Source of the DNA: Branchiostoma lanceolatum
Lineage: Eukaryota; Chordata; Leptocardii; Amphioxiformes; Branchiostomatidae
Assembly (NCBI RefSeq): GCF_035083965.1
Contig: NC_089727.1
Coordinates: 16,816,769-16,880,768, forward strand
Reading direction: 5' to 3'
Length of the DNA stretch: 64,000 nt
Shown here: positions 1-11,165 of the stretch, piece after piece
How positions within the stretch are numbered: the stretch's first letter is position 1
Layout: each line of letters begins with the position of its first letter
Translations under genes and position numbers: made by a program
The notes under the pieces: generated by a model
Told to the model about the DNA's origin: nothing
Database searches by the model: none
The model's input: the letters and a program-made list of their open reading frames with translations, nothing else

Positions 1-78
1 GTTACAGTTGTTTGTATAAACCGGTCAGGCAGAAACATGTAACATTGGCAATGGGCCATCAGCAAAGTGGGAGGGGAA

Positions 79-666
79 CTAACTAGATCTGACGGGGTCT
101 GAGGGAAGGCTAGGACGACATTGCGGTTCGTTAGATATTTGAGAAACTACACTTTGAAACATACGTGCTGTTCTGGGTGGTGCAGGGAGGACAGGTGGCC
201 AAGAAACGGCTGTAGTCAGCAGAAAGGAAACCAATTCTTTACTTTGTGTTACAGGTACGTTATAATTACACGTATTTGTCTTAATCTGTGTAACCTCCAT
301 TAACATTAATCCGCCGGGTTGCATAAATCCGCACTTTGCAAAAACAGTGGGTTTTAGAGGTGTCTTGTGAAGCACCCCCAGGTATGCACAGTTTAGATAT
401 ACGAGAGTGTGTTGTACCGGGGACGTTAGATTGGAGTCTGTTTGGACGTATCTTTTCAGGGTGGCGAAATTGTGTACCCTGGTGGAATTATGGTAGCAGA
501 TGTTAGATTGAAGATGCTTTTTTGGTTTGTGATCGGTCTTAGCATGATTTATCATATGCATGTTTTTGCCATTGATGCCTAAAGGGGACACCATTCTTAA
601 TGATCTTATAGTAGGGAAATGATACTGTAATGTAAAAACATGCACAATACGAGACCAATCTTGCAC
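79..666 (-). CDS. Unrecognised open frame of 195 codons (doubtful gene)
   Basis: An ATG-to-stop frame on the minus strand. I recognise no family. The product has no signal peptide, no transmembrane segment and no repeat; it is fairly rich in Thr, Ser and Pro towards its end (a PPVLPAPPRTAR stretch). It is one of the longest non-repeat frames in the first 18 kb. Codon use is not as GC-biased at third positions as in the real exons of this window. An RFX-type X-box lies about 620 bp upstream of its start (1285-1297), which would be consistent with a promoter, but the two may be unrelated. It could equally be a chance frame. Confidence 0.15.
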   Translation of the reverse strand: MQDWSRIVHVFTLQYHFPTIRSLRMVSPLGINGKNMHMINHAKTDHKPKKHLQSNICYHNSTRVHNFATLKRYVQTDSNLTSPVQHTLVYLNCAYLGVLHKTPLKPTVFAKCGFMQPGGLMLMEVTQIKTNTCNYNVPVTQSKELVSFLLTTAVSWPPVLPAPPRTARMFQSVVSQISNEPQCRPSLPSDPVRSS

Positions 667-1284
667 TTGTTGCCATTCATTGTTACGTGTGCACTTTGTC
701 CATTACAGTTCTGACGATTCTTTTGCAGCTTCCGTTTTCATTCCCCCACTCTTTCCTCTGTGTCAGTTTTACTTGAAAAACTTTAGAATCCCAAGGAAAT
801 ATTATAAAAGATATATGTGATACGATTCATACGAATGTGGTAAAAGGAAATATGAGGTAAGTACTACTACGTAGTGATGACGTACTATATAGATAAACCG
901 TAACTCAAAGGTTTTCACTTTTAACTCACATATCAAACGTTTGTCTTACATTTCCCTTCCTAAAACTCCCAATCTCTGTGCTATTCTTCTGTGCCCCGTC
1001 TCCTGCTTCAGTAGCGAATCCATCCATCAGTCTAGACAGCTAGACTTGACTAGGACAGTCCATGAGAGACAAGAGCGAGTCTTATCCTTTAATCTGAACC
1101 ACCGCCAAGTTGTCCGATAAATAATTGTCACCTTCAAAGTAAATATCATCTGCCAAAATACACAGCGTCCAACCCTTGGGTGTTGAGGTTACCCAAATTT
1201 TATCCGGGCGGAAAATCCAGATGCTTCGTCAGAGGAAATCCGGGGATAGAGAAGGATCTGTGAGGCTGTGCAGAAGTCACTGGC

Positions 1285-1297
1285 GTTGCTAGGCAAC
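1285..1297. promoter_or_regulatory. Orphan RFX X-box
   Basis: GTTGCTAGGCAAC is an almost perfect inverted repeat that fits the RFX X-box consensus with a one-base spacer. No recognisable exon lies beside it. It may belong to an undetected gene or be chance. Confidence 0.35.
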
Positions 1298-1402
1298 GTG
1301 GTGATGGACGAAAGAATCGTCTGAGTCTAGGGAACCTGCGTGCCAAGCATCGTTAACAAAGTAAACTAGGCTCAACTTTGAAATCCGTCTGTGTAGACAA
1401 TA

Positions 1403-1649
1403 CGCTCGTTCTCATTTGAATGTACACATTTTGTAACTTCCGTTACCGTTTGAAGTAAGACGTTTCTGACATTAAGATATGCCAGATATAAGGTGCCAAA
1501 CTGTCGTTTTTAAAAGCCAAACAAAAAATTAAGTTGTCATTAAAACGACAGTTTGGCACCTTATATGTGGCATATCTTAATGTCAGAAACGTCTAACTTC
1601 AAACGGTAACGGAAGTTACAAAATGTGTACATTTAAATGAGAACGAGCG
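1403..1649. repeat. Long foldback MITE, 108-bp arms
   Basis: The arms 1403-1510 and 1542-1649 are nearly perfect reverse complements around a 31-bp loop. The left arm starts CGCTCGTTCTCATTTGAA and the right arm ends with its complement. No coding capacity. This is the form of a non-autonomous foldback DNA transposon. The flanks show only a possible short AATA match, so the superfamily is not assigned. Confidence 0.8.
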
Positions 1650-2381
1650 AATAGCGAACGTGGCCAGACTGATGATACTGCAAAGTCCATACAGCACAAT
1701 CATCTTTATTTGAAGAACATTCCAATTTTCTCCCTACATCGTGGAGGTACGTTAGACTAAATCGCATAATTCCTGCCCCACCGCCACCCCCGCCCTTCTA
1801 CTCCACGTAAAATAACCAGCCTCTTGGAGAAGTTTTTTCTATCAAGTTTGCTCGTGACCAGAGCAATTAGCCCAGGGAGGAGCTGGGTTTGGTTTCTTTT
1901 GGCTCAGCCGTGTCTGCCCTGGCACAGAAACAACTCGCTATCTCCCTACGCGTATACGGTAATCCCGAGTTTGAACAGATTGTGACAGTCAGAGTGTGTG
2001 TACGTTTCCCACACTGATATTTACGCCCCCGCATCCAAGTCTGAGGGCTACAGCGACACAACTGTTTGTTTCTTCATTTCCTTGAGATAGGAGTTAGCGG
2101 GAGTGATATGATAGATAAGATTCAGTTTTAGAACTTCGCGGAATGGTTGATCCTAGATCGCAGTGCCGAGAAAAGTACACAATCGAATTCCTTTCCACAA
2201 TTTTACATGTATCCTTATTAGAGACGTGAGAAATTTGCTAAAATCGAATACTAATACCTTACTTACTTAGACTTAAGGGATCCCGTGTCATGACATGAGG
2301 CAGTTAGGTTGGCCCAGCAGGCTCGGTCAGCAGACATCCTCCTTACATCCCTCCATGCCAGGTCAGGTTGACTGCTTGGAG
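1650..2381. other. No gene recognised
   Basis: Unique-looking sequence with a short C-rich tract near 1775-1795. I see no exon, RNA gene or repeat structure here. Confidence 0.5.
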
Positions 2382-2469
2382 TAGCCTCTACCAGGCTCCA
2401 CAGGTCGCTGGAAAGATTTGGCAAATTTGTAATATCTTTCCAGCGACCTGTGGAGCCTGGTAGAGGCTA
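2382..2469. mobile_element. Foldback MITE of the TAGCCTCTACC type, 9-bp TSD
   Basis: Arms 2382-2416 and 2434-2469 form a hairpin with termini TAGCCTCTACCAGG and its complement. The element is flanked on both sides by the direct repeat TGCTTGGAG, a perfect 9-bp target duplication, as made by Mutator-like (MULE) transposases. The target resembles the terminal repeat of the CTCCAAGCAGA MITE family found elsewhere in the window. Related copies or fragments are at 21022-21050 and 53764-53967. Confidence 0.75.
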
Positions 2470-2880
2470 TGCTTGGAGGTCCTTCTCAATTAAAATCGAA
2501 TATCGAAAAAACAAAAATCGAACATGTATACGTCTATCAGATGACCCAGTTGTGTGCTTCAAACGTTCAAATATTCTTCTCATCTGTTCACCCGTCTGTG
2601 ATGCCGGTCGCATTTTTCAACTTTCACTTTGCCAGATCAAGAAAGAAGCGGAACTCGAATAATCCATATCTTTCCTTTGGCCCACACTGAATGTCCTATG
2701 CTCAAGTCGTTGACAATACTGTCTGTATGTCACAGACACCCTTGACAACCTGCCAACTTGGCGGTTTTCAGATCGTCCGAGGACAAAGTCTGAAAATTGA
2801 CGACAGAGCCATCATTGTTCATGTGCGTGTGACAGGGCGTGTTGTCGGACAGGCTCTGTCAGTGATCCGTTATACAGTGT

Positions 2881-3207
2881 CACCCGGCCAATCAAACCAC
2901 GTGAATCGCATTGAAACTCAGATTTGTATCAGCCATTTTCCGACAAATCGCTTTCTAAGTTGCGTTAACGACTACATCTGACAATATAAACTCGCCAGTG
3001 AGATGGTGGAAGGTGTCAGCTTTCCAAAGATGTTTTCAGATTGACAATTTTGGCACTTTGGAAGTGATTGAAAGCGACCGCGATTTAACGTTTAGAAAAA
3101 AATACTTTCTACTACTTTTCTCTAAACGTTAGTAAGCGATTTGTCGGAAAATGGCTGATACGAATCTGAGTTTCAATGCGATTCACGTGGTTTGATTGGT
3201 CGGGGTG
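2881..3207. mobile_element. Degraded foldback element (family of 36237-36689)
   Basis: The left end CACCCGGCCAATCAAACC matches the right end GGTTTGATTGGTCGGGGTG in inverted orientation. The interior matches the 453-bp element at 36237-36689, but the right arm lacks the segment opposite the middle of the left arm. It is an internally deleted copy. Confidence 0.7.
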
Positions 3208-3659
3208 AGTTTGAGATATGTCTTTCTGTCATGGCGGGCACAAAGACAAGTTCACATCAGACTGAGTTATGATATACGTTGTCATGTGCACAGATTATGT
3301 TTTCAGCTCAACAGGTACAAACGCTCTTATGTGTGTAATCTTAAGTGTAAGAAATATGATCTGATGTTTAACTTTTTTCAGCTATCCACTTCAAGTTCAT
3401 TCCCTCCTTTCCTACTCACGCACTTTGTCTTAGATTACGATCCAGGTGTCTTGGCGGTAGCCCAGCTCTACTGTGGGGTCGGGTTGATCATGTGAATTAC
3501 TGTAAGAGATGACGATGCCTAAGGCGTTGTTCTTACCTGGTTACAACTTAAGACACATCATCAAGGTCAAACCCGATGATATCAATAAATTCACTTTTCC
3601 TAGAGCACTTTCGCTTCGCAGGGAATTGACACATTTCAATCTATTAAACTGTCCTAAAG

Positions 3660-3960
3660 TTTCTTCCTTCCTTCCTTCCTTCCTTCCTTCCTTCCTTCCT
3701 TCCTTCCTTCCTTCCTTCCTTCCTTCCTTCCTTCCTTCCTTCCTTCCTTCCTTCCTTCCTTCCTTCCTTCCTTCCTTCCTTCCTTCCTTCCTTCCTTCCT
3801 TCCTTCCTTCCTTCCTTCCTTCCTTCCTTCCTTCCTTCCTTCCTTCCTCCCTCCCTCCCTCCCTCCCTCCCTCCCTCCCTTCCTTCCTTCATTCCTCCCT
3901 TCCTTCCTTTCTTCGTTCCTTTCTTTCTTCATTCCTTCCCTTCTTCTTTCATTCATTAAT
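3660..3960. repeat. (TTCC)n microsatellite
   Basis: A tetranucleotide TTCC/CTTC array, with a TCCC-rich part near 3846-3880 and decaying pyrimidine-rich edges to about 4010. It creates long open frames on both strands (SFLP and EGRK repeats) that are not genes. Confidence 0.95.
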
Positions 3961-6900
3961 TCAATTCATTCTTATCCCTCTTCTTTCTTTCCGCGTATCC
4001 TTTCCATCATTCTTTCTAGCTCTTTGCCCTATAGCTGTCCGCACCCAGATTGACCCAATAGCACACTTGCACACTAAACGGCACAGTAAAACTAATGAAC
4101 GTCGAACTTGAAATAGTTATTGGGACCCGGGGTGTATCAGTAGGGCAAAGGTCTGAACAGTTGTGTCTCCCCAGACGCTATCATGTTCTTCTCAATTATC
4201 GTAAGACCCTGAGAAAGACGAGGCCTTGCGGGTGTAGGTGACAGGTAAACCCGGGACTTGAACCCGTGACCCTCGGGTGATGGACCGAGACCTGTTCACA
4301 ATGCTCCCCCAAAGTGACACACTCTAGATCCGTTGTGTGGAGAGATCTCAACCTGTTATTAACAGTGACGGTGAACGGGGTGTCACCACTATAAGTCAAC
4401 ACACGAAGGACAGGAAGAACTGAATGATAGTTTGAATAACTTTTTTTTTCATTTCTAAGGTTTATAAGAAGATCATTAAATGCCAAGGCCAAGCAGGGGG
4501 GGGGGTGACCGGAGATCGCCCCCTTAACTTTAGTGTTGAAAGTACCTGGACTAAGTTTTATCGTATATGTGTCCCAAAATGTTAGATGATACAGACCATA
4601 ACACTACCTGTTACGGGGTTAAGAAACTACAACACAGTTGAGTTGTTGTGTTATTTCAGCCCTACAGCATGGTTATCCCAGTGATAGGCGTGGTATGCGA
4701 GAGTGGTACATTTCTTGAGACTTCTATCCCCTTAAAGCGTTTTTACCTCAGACAACCCTAACAATGTAGATAACGCCATGTGTTCGCCATTACTGAGGAC
4801 ACAATTAGAACTATCCCGGGGAAGTCTGCCCTGAAAACGGCCACGTTGTTCTGATTTTCTTCTATCAGACAAGGAAGGGAATGAAGGGAGGGGAAACCAG
4901 TTTGACAGAGACAGACCAGTTTCTCAGATTTTTCCTCTACGTCCCAGAAATAACCAGAAAATCTACTCGGAAGAGTTCACGCCTTTGCCAAAGTAGCGTG
5001 GTTTTCGGCCATCATTGGCCATGGGATATCAAGAATTCAAGGCTGCAGTTCAAAAGGAAGATGCTAGGAGGACAAAATCAGGTCTATTCTTTGCTTGGCT
5101 TTACACTCGCGTTGAAGCTATCGGGGATTCCCGCAGAGGCATCGTACGAATGCTACGGAGCTGTCATATGGGATTTTCGCTATACTAGGAAAAAGCCTTC
5201 GTACGACCATAAAAGTTCTATTTACATGACAGAAAAACTGCCGTCGTTCCGATATCGCTACCTCCCGATGTCGCGAAATTTGGCGTGTAAAGTGGGCCTT
5301 TGTTGGGCCTTCCCTCTGGGACACCCCCCATCAAAAGAAAACGATGGGTTGTTTTGTTTATAGTGGCTGCGCCAAGGCGTGTGATAGTTTACACAGATAG
5401 GATCTTCATAACCCCCTGTGGGGGGAAATGCGTCAACACGCGTTTGACCTTTGGCCTACCCTTTGACCTTTCCCGCGCCCTTGACTGTCAGGACAGTTTC
5501 AGGTGTGACCACCGCGATGCCGCGGTCGGTCACATGGTTCATATTAGTCAGTCTACAACGGTGAACCGCGATGTGGCAAGTTCTTTAACCTGGGTGTCAC
5601 CCGAGGGCGATAGTCACATACCGGGTCTCCTATACTCCCCCTTCCAAGTTAGGATCCCCTATAAACGAACTAGGGTGGCACCCAGGCTGAAGTTCTTTAG
5701 CAACATGTAAGAGATGCTATATGTTGACTTTGGCCTTGAATTGTTGAAGGTTTGTGAAAGAAGAAAGGCTTAGTGGTATGTTGCGCAGTGTGCAAGACTA
5801 GCACTAGACACAATACCGTCTGTAGAAATGCTGATTGTGGTAGGGTCTTATTTGTGGATATTGCCGTTGACCTTCACGGCTTGGCTGACTCCTAGGGGGG
5901 TGCCAATTATGACATCATCCCCTGTAATTCTAGAGGAGACATAATCCGATAAGCATCGATCACAGCAGTTATCATAGAAGATGACGCTAACGTGACAAAA
6001 GATCCCACAATTTCTACGTATAGATGGCATATGCACCTGTTCAACTTATCTTTTCTGTATCACAAAAGTAGCACGTTGTACTATTCAGTACCTATAGCAC
6101 GATAATGGTATGGTTTCAGGATGTTCCACTGCGTGGGCTTTGTTAGTATGAGATAACCACATATCTTACTTCCATCTGTCCGGGAAGACGACTAGACACT
6201 CTGATTATTTTCTTCTTCTATACTAGCCGCTTGACAATGACATCAGTTCTTCACAAGTACTGGTATTTGCACATTGGCAGGAAAATACTGTTATCAATTA
6301 GACATGTAACGCCTTTGTCAATGCAACTCCAACCGGGCTGTAATGGCCTTAATGATTCTGCAGAAATATTCTTTTACAGTCAGTTTTACTCAGGTAGGGA
6401 GAGGGAAGAGATGTGCCAACAACTTTTCTTAAAATATTGTGTTTAAAAAATACAGATATCGCACGCTATGGCCACGGTATTGTGAAAACTATTTGCTGCT
6501 AAATCTCCAATATGAACACATGCTCGAATTACACACTCGTTGGGATTTACATTGGTAAGTGCATAAATTACATCAGCGATCAAAATAACTTTCGCAGAGA
6601 ACATCACCATTCCCGAGTCACGACGCTCAAGGTTTTGAAGACTGCGCGCGGCTTCAGTAGAGAGAGACGTCAATTGTAACAGTTGTGTCGGTTTGTCAAC
6701 GCTACACTTGTGGCTCTCTGGCTAAGCTTCAGTTCGGGTTCAAACAGTGGAAACAGTTGCAACACTGTGTTACCTCCGGTTTCTACCAGGAAACCAGCTT
6801 TGTCTTAGAGAAAACTTCCTTCTCTAGACGGAGGGCTTTGGAGGCAGTAGTCGCTTACTCAAGACGGAAATGCTTCTGGCGTTTTGGAATCTAGGTTGAA

Positions 6901-7367
6901 ATCACGTATAGTCGGTAAGTCCGTCTATATCGCGCTTTGTATTGTGTATTTTATCCTTCGTTGTTTCTTTTTCGAGCCAGTGAAATTTTTTAATGGTGAA
7001 CCGCACTGGCACAGCTTTTAACGACGACATTTTAGCGTCATCGTAACTTTTATCTTGTTCATTATGGCCAGTCTGTGCTGTTTTGATTAGCCTACGTAGT
7101 CCCACTGGCCGTGAACATTTGTCACTGATGAATATCGAGTGGCAGTCAAGGTTAAGGTGATAAAAGTTGATTTAGGGTTTTGCCTGTGATCCGCAACTTC
7201 ATCGGCTAGAATTGTTCACTATGGCTGTGCACGTAACACGCTGTTGCATGGAAGGTGGCGACTCCGTTCATCATGACCAGGATTCGCGAATTTGGATTCA
7301 CCCAGGCACAGGGTTGATCCCGATTCACGAATCCTGGAATGATCGGACTGAATCCGGATCCAAGAGG
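3961..7367. other. Long stretch with no convincing gene
   Basis: Several frames of 60-160 codons occur (for example 4881-5363 and 5300-5710 on the plus strand), but none resembles a known family, shows a signal peptide or has convincing splice partners. A tRNA-like SINE relic is listed separately near 4215-4330. Confidence 0.5.
4215..4330 (-). repeat. tRNA-derived SINE relic (B box)
   Basis: Read on the minus strand, the segment contains GGGTTCAAGTCCC, a good Pol III B box, preceded by a possible short stem CTCGG/CCGAG. A degenerate GC-rich tail follows. The A box is not clear, so this is a relic or tRNA pseudogene, not a functional tRNA. Confidence 0.4.
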
Positions 7368-7376
7368 GGACTAATC

Positions 7377-7520
7377 TATTCTCCAAGCAGAGGCATTGGT
7401 CGAGTGGGGTAGGAGTGTCCGTGATTTTTTTACGTTCCTCTTCCTTCACCTCTAGAAAAGGAACGTAAAAAATCCCGGACACTCCTACCCCACTCGACCA
7501 ATACCTCTGCTTGGAGAATA
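7377..7520. mobile_element. Foldback MITE of the CTCCAAGCAGA family, perfect 9-bp TSD
   Basis: Termini TATTCTCCAAGCAGAGG and its complement bracket a 144-bp hairpin. Both flanks carry GGACTAATC (7368-7376 and 7521-7529), a perfect 9-bp duplication. The length of the duplication points to the MULE superfamily. Confidence 0.85.
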
Positions 7521-7640
7521 GGACTAATCCACCAGGGACCTCTTATGTTTGTGCTTTGCATTTAACGGCTCGCCGTGATTTCTATCGAATTTTAAGGTTT
7601 AGGGAGGAACTTTATCATTTGAAGTGCGGGAAGGGTCTCT

Positions 7641-7813
7641 TAATTTCCAAGCAGATCTACACGGTGCACTGAAAATCTTATATGCTAGCCAGAGAAGCTC
7701 CAGTCAGCCGGGTAAGTTCCAGCGGTGCGGACTGGAGCTTACCCGGCTGACTGGAGCTTCTCTGGCTAGCATATAAGATTTTCGGTGCACCGTGTAGATC
7801 TGCGTGGAGATTA
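7641..7813. mobile_element. Foldback MITE of the CTCCAAGCAGA family, 8-9 bp TSD
   Basis: The terminal repeats are TAATTTCCAAGCAGATC and the complement of GATCTGCGTGGAGATTA, joined by a long hairpin containing GCTAGCCAGAGAAGCTCC in both orientations. GGGTCTCT flanks both sides (7633-7640 and 7814-7821). It shares interior sequence with the copies at 49724, 53595 and 55717. Confidence 0.85.
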
Positions 7814-7821
7814 GGGTCTCT

Positions 7822-10787
7822 GGCCTGCTGTTTTCCAGCTCTGGTCAACTGAACGTGAACTGTACGTGGCCGTTTTGATTTGACTACCAAACCTGTGACC
7901 TTGAGGAGCCATGCTGTTATGTTCTTTGCCCTTGACATAGGCCAAGATCAAGAATTTTGGACTTTCTAAACAATACTGCGAGATGCAAAAGCAAGCTGTG
8001 TACATGCTTAAGCAGACAAGGTCAAGCAAGAAACACACAGCTAAGATATGCCTGGGGCTATTGACAGGGATCCTATCAACAGTGGAAAATGTATGATCCT
8101 GTCAACAGTGCAAATTCTTCCTACAATCCTGTCAACAGTGCAAATTTTTCTACTGCTGACAGGATGATCCTGCCAATAGCCTTAGGCCTTAGTATTGCTG
8201 TCTAGAACAGGTTGCCACTGCAAAACGGCAAGAGGATTACGACATTTCAGTATGTCGTAAAACTCATACCTGTGTTTGCGGCAGAAGAACCCGACACGAG
8301 GCAAACAAATTTCGGCAATACGAGCGTGCAGTATCGCCATCACCTCGGCTTTATAAAACACGCCCTTTGTATGCACGCTCTTTCAACAGACACGTTGTAC
8401 AAGTGTGATAGGTCGGCAATAGGATCCTATTCAGCAACGTCAAGGCTTGATTGTGTAGAATCAATGCGCCCCCTTTTCTCACCTCACCGGACATTTGTAT
8501 TACACCCGCATCTGTCAAGTTACAAGGACACCTGCACCGCTTGTTCGACTTTCTGTGACACAGCGACCAAACTGGTTTGTGGTAAGAAGTTTATCCACGT
8601 CGACTTGGTACAATCTTTTGCCTCTCTAGTGTCCCTACAGTATTACGGGTAAGCGAATAACGTTACGTACATCAACCATTAGTTTTGTGAATTCAGGCTT
8701 ACCGCTTTTCGAGACGCTATATAGATGTTACAGGTGATCGTATACTCCCTTTTCCTTAAAGAGTTATGAAAACATATACGTTTGTGTTAAGAAACTTAAG
8801 TATAACAGAAACAGTATTTGATTTAATTAAATATGTTTATTTCTATGGTTACACAGTTCCTGTACTTTGGAAACGTAATTCCCAAAACAATGTTGTGTCA
8901 TGAAAATCACTCGAAATCTCTTTGACACTAAGGTAGTCTTTTCGCCTTGGCTGCACAGTATATGCCTTGCGTTTTCCACAGTGTTGTTTTAAATTCGGAT
9001 GTTTATTTTCTCGGCACACTGTTGATAGTAGTTGTTTTAGTCTTGTCTGTTTTCTTTTAATTGTGGTCTTAATGCGAGGTCAAATACAGGTGTACCTCGC
9101 GCGCCGCTGTGTTAAAACAGGTGCACCTGTGAAATACCTTCTACAAACAACACCGAGAGCCCATTTCAAGATTTGTTGATGTGTTCTTTGCTTACTCAGA
9201 TCCGATTCATTATTTGTTATTCTATGGGTCTATGTTCAATAAGAACGTTTGTATTGCCGAGCATAGGGTTCAGGACAGTAGAAGCCTTGTCTCATACCAG
9301 CAATTATCAGCAATCGTCATCATTGTACCGCTCGCGATGGCTGGTGGGGTTGGGCATTATCAAAAATATCGAAAAAAAATCGCCAAAAATCGTCATTTCA
9401 AAATATAATCATAGTAACGCACAATTCTTGATGTATTACTGTCATGTACATGCCTGCAAAGTATTATTGATAAACATCGAAGTACAAGCCAAGGAGAGCA
9501 TGTTTTCTAAAAATAGGCGTGGCCTTATAACTCTTGATGACGTCATCATGACGTCATTCTGATTTGCTAAATTATCACCTTGCTTTTAAGTACTACCTGA
9601 AAAAAAATTAAGGTTGAGGAAGGTTAATAAAGGGTTTTTCAATAACATCCCAAAATTCCTCAGTCACCCTTCAGCTGTACCTTAAAGGCTTGAAACACTA
9701 CTTTAGATACATCTCGATTTTTTTATATGTTTCTAAGATTGCTAATGTTTACTATATCTTTATTTCGGAGGAATGTAAAGTACTATCAGGAATATCCCTA
9801 CTCCTTGTCAACACGAATTTTGGACGGGTCATCTGAAGTTTATTACTGGATTTTAAAGCTTCAATATAGTTTTATCAAGGAATCATGTGTATTATAAAGT
9901 TTTTGCCATCACTTTGGCTAAATCAGGAGCATTGGTATTTAGTGTTTAGCTATTCTCATGTTTGATTGTCCCCTTCATGCTGTATACAACAAAGATCAAA
10001 ATCTATTCCTGCTTTACTTGTTTATCTCACTGAAGATAATTGACTGAAGACACAAGTAGCATCTTCGTCGTCTTGTCTATGAACGATACATCAGGGGAGA
10101 CTAAACAGTTAGCGCCTGGTTTTAAACCATTGAAAATCCTTTTTCGGTGGGATTCTTTGTGAAACCTGGGCAGTATAGGAGGGGCTGTGGTAGGATAGAC
10201 TCTGTATTTGCTGAATTAGTTGAAATAAATGGTCTTTCTGTACCTTGTGGGTTTTGGCACCCCCCTGATATAGTGGGATGGTCTTCAACTGGGTGCCTGA
10301 AGCCTGTAGGACCTATCCAAGGGCTCTGATTAGGGGTGCGGGGGTTATCTGGAGAAAATCCATATAGAATTTGTCAGGAATTAATCTGATGACAGTTGAC
10401 ATAACTGGTAGTATTTGAGTGTAAGTTTTTGTAGTCTGATGTTTTGATTCCTGAGATAATGACACCTTGTTTTTCTTCCCTTCCCCATAGGGATACATGC
10501 ATTACTGCCATTTATTGCAACTGTTAAGTCTCCCCATCACAATGTGTGAACACTAACTAACGTTTCCTCCCGGCTGGTACAGAGCACGTACAGACATCTA
10601 CCGTTTTGGGAATTCTCTGTTCCCAAACCGGAGCTTAACTCAGGTATGTTATCTCCCGCTCGACATGAATCCTTCCCTGTTATGTCTGTGACAGGTTTCC
10701 TCGTGGCCACCTCACGGGGTTCGGGTCGTGACAGACACCGGGTAATCGACCAAGCAGACACGCGCAAGGCGACCAAGAAGGCACGGG
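7822..10787. other. No gene recognised; minor inverted repeat
   Basis: A decayed inverted repeat spans 8049-8190 (GCTATTGACAGGGATC against GATCCTGCCAATAGC) with two internal copies of CCTGTCAACAGTG. A 146-codon frame at 8212-8652 ends just before GTAAGC but resembles nothing known. The remainder is AT-rich and unremarkable. Confidence 0.5.
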
Positions 10788-11165
10788 CCAAGCGACTGAG
10801 GATCCACGGGCCAAGCGACTGAGGATCCACGGGCCAAGCGACTGAGGATCCACGGGCCAAACGACTGAGGATCCACGGGCCAAGCGACGGAGGATCCACG
10901 GGCCAGGCGACTGAGGATCCACGGGCCAAGCGACTGAGGATCCACGGGCCAGGCGACTGAGGATCTAAGGGCCAAGCGACTGAGGATCCACGGGCCAAGC
11001 GACTGAGGATCCACTGGCCAAGCGACTGAGGATCCACGGGCCAAGCGACGGAGGATCCACGGGCCAGGCGACTGAGGATCCACGGGCCAAGCGACTGAGG
11101 ATCCACGGGCCAAGCGACTGAGGATCCACGGGCCAAGCGACTGAGGATCCACGGGCCAGGCGACC
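10788..11165. repeat. 23-bp minisatellite, about 16 units
   Basis: Tandem units of GATCCACGGGCCAAGCGACT plus GAG, with single-base variants (CCAGGCG, GACGGAG, ACTGG). Because 23 is not divisible by three and the unit has no stop on the minus strand, all three minus frames are open and give repeats such as ARGSSVAWPVDPQSLGPWILSRL. These frames are a by-product of the repeat. Confidence 0.95.

Noticed and set aside
3509..4111. 200-codon plus-strand frame and two long minus-strand frames
   Set aside because: They are translations of the TTCC microsatellite (SFLP and EGRK repeats).
4881..5710. Two overlapping plus-strand frames of 160 and 136 codons
   Set aside because: No family resemblance, no signal peptide or domain, and no splice-site logic linking them.
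8212..8652. 146-codon plus-strand frame ending near GTAAGC
   Set aside because: The apparent donor has no partner exon and the protein resembles nothing; it is most likely chance.
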